Assembly (NCBI GenBank): GCA_034638255.1
Contig: JAWPGT010000012.1
Location: 620,001 to 684,000, forward strand
Reading direction: 5' to 3'
DNA: 64,000 bases
Source of the DNA: Coprinus comatus
Lineage: Eukaryota; Basidiomycota; Agaricomycetes; Agaricales; Agaricaceae
This document shows positions 46,896 to 57,337 of the stretch, piece after piece. The notes under the pieces are model-generated. The model saw only the letters and a program-made list of their open reading frames with translations, had not been told where the DNA came from and did no database searches. The position numbers were made by a program, and so were the translations under genes. The number at the start of each line of letters is the position of its first letter. Position 1 is the stretch's first letter.

Positions 46896-47274
46896 GATGA
46901 GTGTTTTTGAAAGATTGGCGGTTTTTTGGGTGATGGAAATTTACTGATTGGAAACCGTTGGTGTTACAGTTATGTCACACTGAGCCTTTTGTTACTATTA
47001 ATAAATTAACCATGTACGAAGTTTGGTCCTCACGCACATTCTACTGTTGCTTCACAACATACATATATCAATATAAAATATAGGAAGGTGGTCTTCGGGG
47101 CCAGTCGTCCATTTCGTAAAGAAGGTCATTACAACGTAAATAAAATTACACCACGCAATTTAAGTACAACAAATCCTAATCCTAAAAAAATCAACAAGTT
47201 GAACAGTCCACAGATACGAAAATATCGATAAATAATAGAGGGTATCAAAATTGTTTACGAAAAAAATCAAGGTT
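46896..47274. other. Intergenic
   Basis: PNO1 promoter and the next gene's 3' flank. AT-rich; no gene seen. Confidence 0.4.
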
Positions 47275-49521
47275 TCAAGTCCGCGTCCGAGGAGATTCCT
47301 TACTAGCATACAAATCCTTAACATCAAAAAACAAACCAACACCAAAAGCCACAGATAACAAACAAGCACAAGCCGTTGAGACGTTATACGCATTACACCT
47401 ATAATAATAATCAGTAATCAGTATATTCAACATGTTGGTGTCCCGGGTTAAAATAAAAACTACAAAATGAAAAAAAAGGAAAAACGATACTCACCATCCT
47501 TCAAATGCGCCACTAGGACATCGTTTTCCAATCAACACCAAAATAAAAACAGTTCCCCAAACTATAATACCAACTCCATCCACCAAAGCTATTTTTTTAT
47601 TCCAACTTCTAGCTTTTTTCCATTCTTCTTCCATAGCTAAACCAATAAATATACTTCTTCTTTTTCCTTTTCGTCCTCTTCCTCTTCCTCCTCGTCTTTT
47701 TTTCCCATTCCCATTCCCACTCCCATTATGAAATCCACCAAGTCGATTTTCATCATCACTTTCTTCACTTTCTTCATCATGATCTCCACCAGGAAATAAA
47801 TGAGGATCAACAATAAGATTAACTTGGACATCTCCATCTCCTATCCCACCACCACCACCACCTCCTTTCCCACTCTTCCTCTTATTCTTATTCTTATTTT
47901 TCTTGTGGGAATTCGCACCAGGATTAGGAACAGGTAAAACCATCATACCACCAACCAAAGGATTATCCATCCCCATCCCCATCCCCATTCCCATCCCATT
48001 CTTCGCCTTTCTTTTCCTTTTCCTAGGGTTAAAACAACAAGGTCTCAAAACGAAAAGATAACAAAGCAAAATAAAACTCAGTATTGATGTTATATATAAT
48101 ATTATAGCTGGTGGTTTTCCTGCTGGTGGAGGTGGTGGATTCGGTTTAATAACCTATAATCAAAAACAATTTATTTAAACTTCAGCATAAAATAAAAATA
48201 AAAAATAACGAAATAAAAAATAAAATAAAAACAGGATTATAACGTACCACAGCAGCCCAAATACTAGGAACACCAGCTCCAATCGAACCAAAAACCAAAA
48301 ACAACCTAACCATAATTCTTTTCTTTGGTCCTTGAGTAACTAAATTCCCATTCTTATCAACTGTACCGATTATTGGATTTCCATTTTCATCTAAAAAATC
48401 CCAATCCCCATTCTCATCACCTTTTCCTTTCCCTTTTCCTTTTCTGTGATTGCTTTTATTACCGAATTCATATTCAAGCATTCGTATTCTTTCTTCTTTC
48501 GTAGAAGGATCAAGTTCGGTTGTTACAGATGAAGATCCATGATTAATAAGAGTATCAGAATTTGACCATGGTAATAATCCACGAGTAGTATTTGTTGAAC
48601 CAATTCCTAATGTTAATGATGTCTTCGAATAATCTGGATCGGTTTCGAATTCGACTCAGTTGGGTGTGGATGTGTATAATTCACATAATCAGGATCGAAT
48701 ACATTCTTCTTCTTCTTCTTCTTTTTATTTCCAACGCCTAGTGTAGAAGAAGGTATAGGAGTATACATATCATCAATCAGAATTGATTGAGTAGGAGAAT
48801 GTACTCTCTGATCCAGATTAGGATTAGGATTAGATTGATACCAACTCCTTGAAAATGCAGGAAATTGTGATATATCAATTTCAGATTCAAGTGCTTCTTG
48901 TTGTTGGTGGTAGGAAAGGTGATGATGAGATGCATTCGAAGAGGAAGAATAAGGTAGATTTGGAATTGGTAATGAGAATTGACGATTTCGATGGTTTGTT
49001 CTAGTACGATTTTGAGTCGTAGTCGTGGATGATGAATGTCTTCCAGTTCCAGATGAAGATAATGTAGGTCCTCTTGAAACCAATGAAAGATTCGGATGCG
49101 ATGTTAAAGAATAAGAATCTTGAGAGACCAGACCTAAAGCACCATTTGGAATATGAGAACCGGGTGGATAAGAAGGTATAGGTGAAATTGGGGATATAGG
49201 TATTTGTGTTTCTCCTCTTCCTCCTCCGGGTTGGTGCGGTGGTTGAAATTGTGGGTAAGGATCGTAATCGTAATCATAGTCGTCAAAGTGTCTTGTTCTT
49301 GTTTGTAAAGTATGTGCATAGTCCGCTAGATCAAGAGCTTCAATAGATGCTTCCGAAGCTTCTCGTCGTTGTGGTAGTTGTTGCCTAGCCAATGAATCTG
49401 TGTTCGTGAGCAAGTCGGTACGAGTATTAATTTGAGGTAATGGATCATAGGGATCTGGAGACCATGGGCGAGGACGAGGACGATGAAGGTATCCGTGAGA
49501 GGGTGGAGAAGGAGAATACAT
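47275..49521 (-). CDS. Uncharacterised multi-span membrane protein with disordered N-terminus
   Basis: Family not recognised beyond resemblance to basidiomycete hypothetical membrane proteins. The first 300 residues (MYSPSPPSHGYLHRPRPR on) are Ser/Pro/His-rich and cytosolic-looking, with KKKKKKKNVFDPDY at the end. Then TSLTLGIGSTNTTRGLLPWS, KEERIRMLEYEFGNK, a first hydrophobic segment (RLFLVFGSIGAGVPSIWAAV), after an intron a second (AIILYITSILSFILLCYLFV), a long Lys/Gly-rich loop with GMGMGMGMGM and KNKNKNKRK, a third (ALVDGVGIIVWGTVFILVLIG) and, after an intron, a fourth (ACACLLSVAFGVGLFF). It ends ESPRTRT. Between DPDY and TSLTLG (48600-48665) the frame changes; either a 62-nt weak intron or a missing base. 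Four membrane segments are inferred. Confidence 0.65.
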
Positions 49522-49738
49522 AAAGAAAGTAAAGTCGTTACAAGTTCGTCACAAGAGGTCGTTAGAGGGAATGATTGTGAGAAGTCACTTATTCCTTAGC
49601 TTCAGCCTTCTGCAACGATGGCTGGTTCTCTTGCCCTATTGCTTAATGAGAAGAAGGGGGGAATGTCAAACAGACTCAAACAACGTCGTCATAAGGACTG
49701 AGAATTCCAAATATAATCAAATCAATTTCAAAAACAGT

Positions 49739-50608
49739 TTATTTTAATTTGCTAAGTATTTCTTTGAGAGCCTGCGCAGTAGCTTCAGCAGGCGCACTTG
49801 CATTTTCCTTCTCCAGAGCTTTGCTTTGCTTTTCAATCGAAACGATCGTACGTTCCATTTGGGCTGGGGCCTCAAGTAACATCTCCAACACGGGGTTGAC
49901 TGTATGCACAAGTATGAGTGAACACTGAGACCTTAGGAGGGAATATCAGTTGTGTGCACCAATTTCATCAATCCGATGCTGAAAGTTGGTCCACAGTTGT
50001 TCACGGTGCTTATATGCGTCTTCTACCTGTTGTAATAATTCTGATACTCGTTCCTGGTGGGATTGATGAGTAGGAGGGAAATGCCAGGACAGCTATAATA
50101 CATGTACCTTGTGTTGTGCATGAGCGGTCTTCATAATGTCACTTCCGGCGTTGATTGATTTTTCCATGTCTTTGCATGCTTCATTGATGGCAAGTAACCC
50201 AGCACCAAAAGGAATATCGACGGTTCTATCAATAGAGGAGTAGACTTGCTTGACGTTGTTGACGAGAGGTACAAAGGCCCTAGCAATTTCTTTCTTGAGT
50301 TGACGGCTTTCATGATCAAAGGGTTCTTGAATTGATTCCGCGAGCGCATTGAGTTTGGCGTCGTCTGCTTCTGGAGTGCTAGACAGGGTTTAGTGCTATT
50401 GGAGGTACGGATGATCCTCGAAGCTGCCGTACGCTTCCTCTAGCAGGTCTGAAAAAAGAGTGGCCTCATCTTCCCAGTAAAAATAGGCGTAGTGATCAGC
50501 GGGTGGATCCTCGTCAGTGCAGTCACCGGTGTTGGGATCATTAGTATTGATGAGGGTAAGATCATTATCCGTCTTGTTAGCCGAGGAACGACGAGGGCGT
50601 GCAGGCAT
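49739..50608 (-). CDS. Uncharacterised coiled-coil protein
   Basis: Not assigned to a family. The start MPARPRRSSANKTDND was chosen because the frame upstream (to 50788) has no more protein-like content. An acidic N-terminus contains DHYAYFYWEDEATLFSDLLE. An intron (gtacgg to tctag, near 50436-50386) joins A-TPEADDAKLNALAESIQEP, then LKKEIARAFVPLVNNVKQVY and PFGAGLLAINEACKDMEKS. After two more introns come RVSELLQQVEDAYKHREQL, HRIDEIGAHNV, and the final helix MERTIVSIEKQSKALEKE ... LKEILSKLK. Predicted mostly alpha-helical; could be a small scaffold or a kinetochore/tethering subunit, but that is a guess. The 5' end is head-to-head with the G-gamma pair (281 bp). Confidence 0.6.
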
Positions 50609-50888
50609 GGATGTGGGGAGGGAAGAGATTGAAACTCCGCTGATGCTGCCCCTGAGTAGTTTGTACTTAGATGGCGGAACAGGGAACAGCCATCCATTAA
50701 ACTTGTCCGGTTTTACTTGCAAATAGTGCGTGCTCTGCACAACTGCGCTGTTGTCTCTTTGACTGACTTGAATCAGCATCACAACCAACTGATTAATTTA
50801 TGAACGCCAGGCCGCACAAGGTGCCGTTTCCATTTTTACCGAGAGTTGATGTTCTGATTGAAATGACCCAAATGAATGACAGCAATCT

Positions 50889-51207
50889 ATGTCGGAGCTC
50901 AAACTGCGACGGCTGGAAGAACACAATCAGCGACTGCGGGAGGACCTGGCGCGTCCTCGTATGCGGGTCAGTGAAGCAAGTGCAAGGTATGACCTCCTGT
51001 GCTATATTACTGCGCGTGCTAAGAGGTCGACAGCCTCATCCGGTATTGCAAGCAGACCAAGGATCACTTGGTGGGTCTATTTTATTATATTTTATTTTGT
51101 GAATATTTTGTTGAGAAGAGTAGGTTCCGTCTGTGTGGGGCAGCCTTGGAAAGCATGAGGATCCGTTTGCTCCTCCATCTGAGGGATGCAAATGTGTGGT
51201 TATGTGA
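50889..51207 (+). CDS. Heterotrimeric G-protein gamma subunit, copy 1 (CVVM box)
   Basis: Anchors G-beta at the membrane in pheromone or nutrient signalling. Exon 1 encodes [19 protein letters not shown] and [12 protein letters not shown]. Intron 1 (gtatga to gtcgacag) joins [13 protein letters not shown]; intron 2 (gtgggt to agagtag) joins [18 protein letters not shown] and the end SEGCKCVVM. The C-terminal CVVM is a CaaX box for prenylation, and the Cys two residues earlier is a possible palmitoylation site. The downstream neighbour at 51341 has the same exon structure and protein, so this is a tandem duplicate. The GGL helix (start) and the DPF-like motif are typical. Length 70-75 residues is normal for fungal Ste18-type proteins. 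No damage is visible. Confidence 0.88.
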
Positions 51208-51340
51208 GATTTTACGTTAGAATATAATATTTTATGTCGAGCCACACGGGTGAAGTGAGCGTGAGAGAAGAAGGCTGTGGTTCACATGGCCGACTGGGAC
51301 GCTGTCACAACTCCCTTTCTAACCACAACCACCACCAACA

Positions 51341-51706
51341 ATGAGTTCTCGCGGCGGCGGTCGCCAGTCAATGTCAGAGCTCAAGCTCAGGAGACTTCTC
51401 GAACACAACCAACGTCTCAAAGAGGACCTGGCCAGACCAAGGCTCAAGGTCTCCGAAGCAAGTGCCAGGTAACTTCCTTTTACCCACAACCCCAACAACC
51501 ACAGTTTTGACTCCTCTTGCTTTCTAGTCTTATACGCTTTTGCAAAACAACAAAGGATCACCTCGTATGTACCCAATCACTCCCATCCACCACCTGTCGC
51601 TCATCTGCTGCCTCAGGTACCATCCGTATGGGGTCCGGTCGGTCGTGCAGACGACCCATACAATAGTCAAGGCGGAGGCGGCCTAAAATGCTGCTCTGTG
51701 CAGTGA
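51341..51706 (+). CDS. Heterotrimeric G-protein gamma subunit, copy 2 (CSVQ box)
   Basis: Exon 1 starts [20 protein letters not shown], with ten extra residues before the shared MSELKLRR; then [20 protein letters not shown]. Intron 1 (gtaact to tttctag) joins [12 protein letters not shown]; intron 2 (gtatgt to tgcctcag) joins [18 protein letters not shown] and [11 protein letters not shown]. The CaaX box is CSVQ with an adjacent Cys, so the membrane-anchoring signal differs from copy 1 (CVVM). Only about 130 bp separate the two genes, each probably with its own short promoter. Either Met (51341 or ten codons on) could start; the upstream one fits the longer fungal form. Which copy is the ancestral Ste18 orthologue cannot be decided here. 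Confidence 0.9.
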
Positions 51707-52280
51707 TTCACATTTCTTCATCAACTATGCCGCCCAGCATCTGCGCAGTACATAACCATCGGCCTCCATTTTCACCAGCCTCTTAATATGCATCACACCG
51801 CCTATGCGCCGTCACCCATTCATACGCCGTAAAGGCCACCGATCTCTGCTTAGATACTCCCCACGCAAAAGCACACTACTCAAAATGGCTTAGTCTATGG
51901 AGCAGTGTTCCTGCGTGTTATTTCTATTCCCCTTCTCCTCGACATGAACACTTCACACTCCTTATATTTCCAGTACATATTTCCACCTTCTCTTCTTGCT
52001 GTCACTTTTTCTGGAACGCTCTTCTCGGTCCATCTCCTACAAATACCTCTTTTAGGATGCGCTGTGCCTTTTTTTCATGTTGCTTGGCAATGCATCGGCT
52101 TTTATACCACTCTTTCTTTTTGATTGGATGTGACAGTGGGCATTCGAGGTGCACAATAGGCTTCTATCATTTGTCTTTCTGGTTTCTGCTTGCAAATGTA
52201 ACATATGTTCCTTTTTATTCACCAAACTAAGAATTTTCTATACTCTATGCATATCAGGCACCAAAAATGTGATATTCTTT
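51707..52280. other. Convergent intergenic region
   Basis: 3' flanks of the G-gamma and thioredoxin genes. T/C-rich; a plus-strand frame at 51905-52123 is hydrophobic but lacks support. Confidence 0.4.
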
Positions 52281-52879
52281 AAAGAGCGTCCAGGAACGCC
52301 TTGACTTGCGCCTCTGGGTGAGCGCCAACAAAGTGGTTCACCTCTGTACCATCCTTGAATGCGACTACTGTGGGAAGAGCCCGCACCTGAAACGGGTCAG
52401 ATCATAGTCGCTTAAGAAGTAAAAAGTCCAGACTGACCTTGTGTTTGGCACTTAGTTCCTGACCGTCGTCGGTTTCGGTGTCAATCTTGACAAGGTCAAC
52501 AGGTAGACCGTTGGATGAAGTGTTTGGTTCTGAAGCGAATTTTTCTAGGATGGGGGAAAGTTGGTGGCATGGCCCACACCAACTGTAAAAGGTATGTTGT
52601 TGAGTATTTGTCAGGAACATGTAGACAGTGGACGTGGACGTACTCGGCGTAAAAGTCAACCAGAACTATGCGGTTCCTGGATTTGGATTCTTCAAGAACA
52701 GTGTTTAAAACCTGTGTTTCTGTGAGTTGATAGAAATATACGGTGAGGGGTATACGAACAGTGATGTCTGCTTTTGAATAGACTGCCGCTGATGGACGGG
52801 AGAGATGGAATGGGCGTGATAATGATAAACTTGTAGTTTGACGAAGGCGGAGGAATTGGGATAGACGGAGTGATGACAT
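52281..52879 (-). CDS. Mitochondrial thioredoxin
   Basis: Dithiol-disulfide oxidoreductase. The start MSSLRLSQFLRLRQTTSLSL plus RPFHLSRPSAAVYSKADIT is rich in Arg, Ser and Leu without acidic residues, a mitochondrial presequence. Intron 1 (gttcgt to acacag) joins VLNTVLEESKSRNRIVLVDF; intron 2 (gtacgt to tttacag) joins YAD-WCGPCHQLSPILEKFA, with the active site WCGPC intact. Then VDLVKIDTETDDGQELSAKH, and after intron 3 VRALPTVVAFKDGTEVNHFV (cis-Pro loop ALPT) and the final helix EAQVKAFLDAL. Four exons. About 135 residues excluding introns. Divergent from the cupredoxin gene. Confidence 0.92.
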
Positions 52880-53452
52880 TTGTGATACTTGTACTAGTCG
52901 GAAGAGAAGGTGTTACGATGATGTCAGCTTGTTAGTTCCCCCCATCAAAAAAGGTACTGCTTGTACTTCAGCGCTCAGTGTACTTTAAATGTTCGGAATG
53001 TTCATAAAACAGTTACTCATCCGCACTCATCCATCATAACGCTCATCATGTTTTGATTGATTGTGAACAAGATGAAGATACGAATACATCCAATAGTAAA
53101 ACAAGATTAGAATATAACCGCACACGTCGTTATGGATACTACCATTTCTCTCATCGGCCATATCGCATCGTACTGCTTTTTCGCATGGCCGAAACCAAAC
53201 ATATATACACCATGTAACTGTTTCACTGGGTTACAGTGGAACCAATCACAGTGGTTGGTAAGGATTCCCGACGAGATGAGTATATAACTGTTTCCCCCTC
53301 CTTGATCTCGTACTTTAATACCTTTCCCCCCTTCTTCCCCCTTCTCCCTCCCCTTCATTATCACTTCTGAGCTAGACTCGAAGTAAAGTACCACTCATAA
53401 GACCCCCAATAAAATCGTTCTCTGGAAGACCTAACCCTTGAAAAGAAAGACA
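52880..53452. other. Divergent promoter region
   Basis: Between thioredoxin (-) and cupredoxin (+). It holds a TATATAA at 53281-53287 and a C/T-rich stretch (53290-53360) upstream of the cupredoxin start, common in strongly expressed fungal genes. Confidence 0.5.
53281..53287 (+). promoter_or_regulatory. TATA-like box of the cupredoxin gene
   Basis: TATATAA followed by a pyrimidine-rich tract, 166 bp upstream of the ATG at 53453. Confidence 0.5.
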
Positions 53453-53545
53453 ATGTTCAACTCTTTCGCTATTGTTGCTTTATCATCTGCCGTTGCTGTG
53501 CTTTCGGCCGATATTAATGTTGCAGTTGGTGCTGGTGGTGTGAGT

Positions 53546-53580
<35 letters not shown>

Positions 53581-54464
53581 GGATCCTTTGACTTAATGTT
53601 CTTCGTTCTAATAGTTGGTATTCAATCCTACATCTGTAACTGCTCAAGTTGGCGATGTCATTCATTTCGAATTGTACGTTATACTACTACCCACCCCCTC
53701 CCACAAAAAAGAAAGAAACTAATAAAAAACCTCTCGTCCTCTTTCTGTTTTTTTATCCACTGGGTTACCACCATCCACTAGCCGAGCAAAGAATCACTCC
53801 GTAACACAATCAACATTCGCATCCCCATGTACACGATCACCTACTGGTGTAGATTCCGGATTTTTCATGGTACAAGATGGAGCTACAGAAATACCTGCTT
53901 GGAGTATTACAGTTGATGATCCTTCAACTCCTCTATGGTTTTATTGTGCTCAAACTACTCCTGCTAATCATTGTCAAGCTGGAATGGTTTTTGCTGTTAA
54001 TCCTACTGCTGATAGAACTTTTGAAGCTTTCCAAGTATGTTTTTTCTTTTCTTTTTCTTGTGAAGGAGGAAGATATTAATGATTAATTGTTTTTTTTCTT
54101 TCTTTTTGTTTAGGCTACTGCCAGGTCTGGTGTCGCGGGTGCCCCAGCAGCAGGAGGAAATTCAACTACAACTGATGGTACTGGAGCGACAACTGGAACA
54201 GGAGCTACAACCGGAACAGGAGCAGGAGTAGGAGGAAATGTGAATACTCCAGCTGGAACTTCAACAACAGGATTCGGTGCTAACCCTCCAACAAACACAA
54301 ATACTGCTAATACTGGAAATACCAACACCAATACCAATACAACTGGAAATGGTACTCAACAAAATAATAATAATGGGGCGGTAGCCTTTGGTATTGGTAG
54401 TACTTCGAGTTCGGGTGTTGTGGTGGTTACAATTGTTGCGGCTGTTATGGGATTGTTGCTATGA
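53453..54464 (+). CDS. Secreted GPI-type cupredoxin-like protein
   Basis: Fungal extracellular Ser/Thr-rich cupredoxin-fold protein, cell-wall attached. MFNSFAIVALSSAVAVLSA is a signal peptide. Exon 2 starts LVFNPTSVTAQVGDVIHFEF; exon 3 starts AKNHSVTQSTFASPCTRSPTG; DDPSTPLWFYCAQTTPANHC and GMVFAVNPTADRTFEAF complete the fold. The His of NHSV, Cys of FYC and His of NHC are the expected copper-site ligands; the axial position is M in AGM. After the last intron comes a Thr/Gly/Asn-rich linker (TGATTGTGATTGTGAG) and a C-terminal hydrophobic tail (SSGVVVVTIVAAVMGLLL), a GPI-anchor signal. Four exons; intron 1 contains a (TC)n microsatellite. Copper binding is inferred, as many relatives lack it. 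Confidence 0.9.
53549..53577. repeat. (TC)14 microsatellite in intron 1 of the cupredoxin gene
   Basis: Unbroken TC dinucleotides between the donor gtgagt and the acceptor. Confidence 0.9.
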
Positions 54465-55566
54465 GTGTGATATATATGTTAGTTACTGCATAGGTACTTG
54501 GTATATTGATATACTTATGTACTGTAGTCAATTGGTTATGTATCGTAGTAAGGGGAAACCAATGTTAATTTTAGAATTTGAATATTTACTAAATTTGTGA
54601 CGTATTGGAAGTTTTTTTGTGTATGTTGTGGATTTTTCGTTGTGAGGCCAAGTACATATGGAAGATCTAAAAATAGCTTGTCCTTAGTGACGAAAAACGT
54701 AAAACCACTCCCCCCACTCCAATAAATTGAATGTAAGTATCTTGATTCGAGTGACTACCATAGGTTATGAGGCTTGAGCACACCTTATGCATATTGATGC
54801 TCATGCAGATGTTAGACTATGAGATGTGAGATGTTATATTAGCTACGTACCATTTTTACCTAATCACGACACCTCTCTAGTTAAGTACTGTATTGCAAAC
54901 AAACTACTTTAAGGGGTTTTTGAAAAATGAATTCTACGACGTTTGCTTTACTTCAACTTATCTTTGAAGCTATCTCGTTGTTTTCCTTATCTTATAATAT
55001 GGCATGTGGCATGCGGCAAGTTTGGCAATTGGACATTTTTATCATTAATTAAATGTCAAATATCCTTGTTATCGTCATCGATGACACCCTATCAATTTTT
55101 TTGACTAGCGTTAAAGTGCTCAAGTACATACTTACTCATTTTCTAGCTCGAATAGTCCACCCTTTTTGCAACTTTAGATTTTTTATTCATAATGATAATG
55201 CATGTAGGACTCCATTCTACTTACTATTATGCTTATTTTCTTTTTTTTTGTTTTTTTTAATGTCAAATAAACATTGGCAGAACTCGGATTAGAATGGGGC
55301 CTGGTAGGGATTTCTTTTTAGTACAGTAAAAGGGATATAGGATTATATACTCCTATCTCATGAACACTTTTTTTTGAAATACCCAATACCCAATACCCTC
55401 CTCCATTCTCCATTTTATAGTAACTTTGACGGGATTAAAATTGAACAATACTGATGTTACTTGAATTGGGTCATTTATTCTCCTTTTTCGGATTATAGTA
55501 AGTATCAGGATTAGTATCAGTATCAGTATCTTCTGACCTTTTGGTAATGGATCAAATATGGAGGGA

Positions 55567-55589
55567 GGGGGGGGGGGGGGGGGGGGGGG
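55567..55589. repeat. G23 homopolymer
   Basis: Uninterrupted run of 23 G on the plus strand, preceded by gaggga. Confidence 0.9.
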
Positions 55590-56422
55590 TGGAATTCCCG
55601 TAGCAAGATTGGGACCCGGTCAAGGGTGTCGATACAGAGTGCGGAATGGAATGGAATAGATATAAGTGGGTGCTACTAGTAGAAGTTAAAAAATCTTGTA
55701 AATTGATAAAATGAATATTGGGACGGAACTTTTGCTAAACGATTTACAAGACCTCATAAATTGTACTGACGTGGTGCATACCATAGCTAGCAGTAGACGA
55801 TCTCCTTGAATTTTAGGTATAACTTGTATTTTGTATGGTATTTTGAAAAAAAACTCTTGTTAAAGATTGTGGAACATAGTAGACTACTGCGTAGAGAGGT
55901 AGTTCCCAAAATATACTAGCTATCCCCTCTACCAGACCACTTCTTTTACGACCCTATTAGTACTACCATCGGCCTAGAATTATGAGATAATGAGAACCTA
56001 GTACTGTTGTTATCGAAGAAGGGAGACCGATTCCGCCCCGTGGAGAATCTGAAGGTAAGACTTCTACTTCCTTTGTACCAAAAGTCTGTTCCTCGGTCGA
56101 AGCTTAGTGGTAGTTCTATCAGTATCCGGACATCCACCACACACTCCTACCTGTGTCAATGATGGTTGAGCCCAAATATTTCGATTCCCTTCAAAACGCT
56201 AGATTATACTTCTCTCTTCTTGCTTCTCTATGCCAAATTAGGATTGATCCTATTATACATGCGAGTTATTGATGTCGATAGTGGGTTATGCATCCGAAAA
56301 ATTGGAATGGTGGAGCTTCCAAGAGATTGGAGCAGAGAATACCTTTACTTGATGCTACTGTTGAAGTTTGAAATATCGTAGTAATTAGATACTATACATA
56401 TACAGGGGGTATCTCTAGCAAG

Positions 56423-56429
56423 TATTTAA
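56423..56429 (+). promoter_or_regulatory. TATA-like element of the right hydrophobin
   Basis: TATTTAA about 110 bp upstream of the ATG at 56538, followed by a C/T-rich leader (cctctcttctcttctc). Confidence 0.45.
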
Positions 56430-56537
56430 GGATTGAAGATACGACTAGGTTTTCTTCAGCCTCTCTTCTCTTCTCTATTTCTCATTCAATCACTCAACAG
56501 TCTTGCTCTTTAAAGAAGTCTTACTAGATATCTGAAT

Positions 56538-57069
56538 ATGTTCTCTCGTATCTTCGTCGCTGCTATCATTGCTCTCCCAGTTATCACTTCTGTAAGTGAA
56601 CAAATTTTCTGTAACAGTTGACGTTATTAAATGCCTTTCACTCTTACAAGGCTGCCCCAGCTGAGGCTGGCATCGGTGACAGTAACTGTAATGTTGGTAC
56701 TGTCAACTGCTGTAAGTGTTTTATGTCTTTTGATAATAATATAACTGGTTCCTCGTAGAGTGTCGTATATTGAAACCCTTCACTTTACAGGCAACCAAGT
56801 CCAAGCAATCCCGAGCTCCCTCTTTACTGCTATCACTAGTGGAATCTTTGGAGCTGCTGGTAATTTCCTGCCATTCGTTGGTACTGGCTGTACCCCTATT
56901 GGAGTTCTTGGTGCTGGAGGTAACAACTGTAACGCACAACCTGCTTGTTGCCAGAACACTCAATTCGTATGTTCCCGCTTTTGTTTTGCCTTGAATACTT
57001 ACTTATGAGAGTCGTTAGAATGCCTTAATTGGTGGTTTGAACTGTTCGCCCATCAATGTCAATGTTTGA
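56538..57069 (+). CDS. Class I hydrophobin, second copy
   Basis: Surface-active secreted protein. MFSRIFVAAIIALPVITS (signal peptide) differs from the left copy at a few positions. After intron 1 (gtaagt to acaag) comes APAEAGIGDSNCNVGTVNC; intron 2 splits the second Cys of the CC pair; NQVQAIPSSLFTAITSG and FLPFVGTGCTPIGVLGAG follow, then NNCNAQPACCQNTQF and, after intron 3, NALIGGLNCSPINVNV. All eight cysteines are present. The intron positions equal those of the hydrophobin at 8270-8802, which lies 48 kb away on the opposite strand. About 110 residues, normal. Confidence 0.95.
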
Positions 57070-57337
57070 GGAGATACGCTAGCCCATTTGTTTTTACTAT
57101 GATGTTCGTTATTCTTTTTTGGCTGTAGTAGTGTAGCTAGCCAATGCATATTTGTCGGCAGATAATGTTTGAAGTGGTTTGAAGTTACGGACATTTCCAG
57201 TCTTGATTTTTGATTCTAGTGGCAAGTGCGGTTATGATTAAAAATAGACGCGTTATTTACGTTTGTTGCCCTCAATCCATTACGCACACCCCAGAAAGGA
57301 AATTTGAATTTTAGCCCGCATTCTTTCGATTTTTGGA

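Larger units (their letters stand above)
54465..56537. other. Gene-free stretch, 2.07 kb
   Basis: The longest region without a gene. AT-rich, with a G23 run (55567-55589), a short (AGTATC)-like repeat near 55498-55530 and a doubled acccaataccc at 55380. Open frames are short and compositionally like noise. The last 120 bp are the hydrophobin promoter. Confidence 0.55.

Noticed and set aside
51905..52123. Hydrophobic 72-codon frame after the G-gamma genes
   Set aside because: T-rich 3' flank produces Phe/Leu codons by composition; no plausible start context or homologue.
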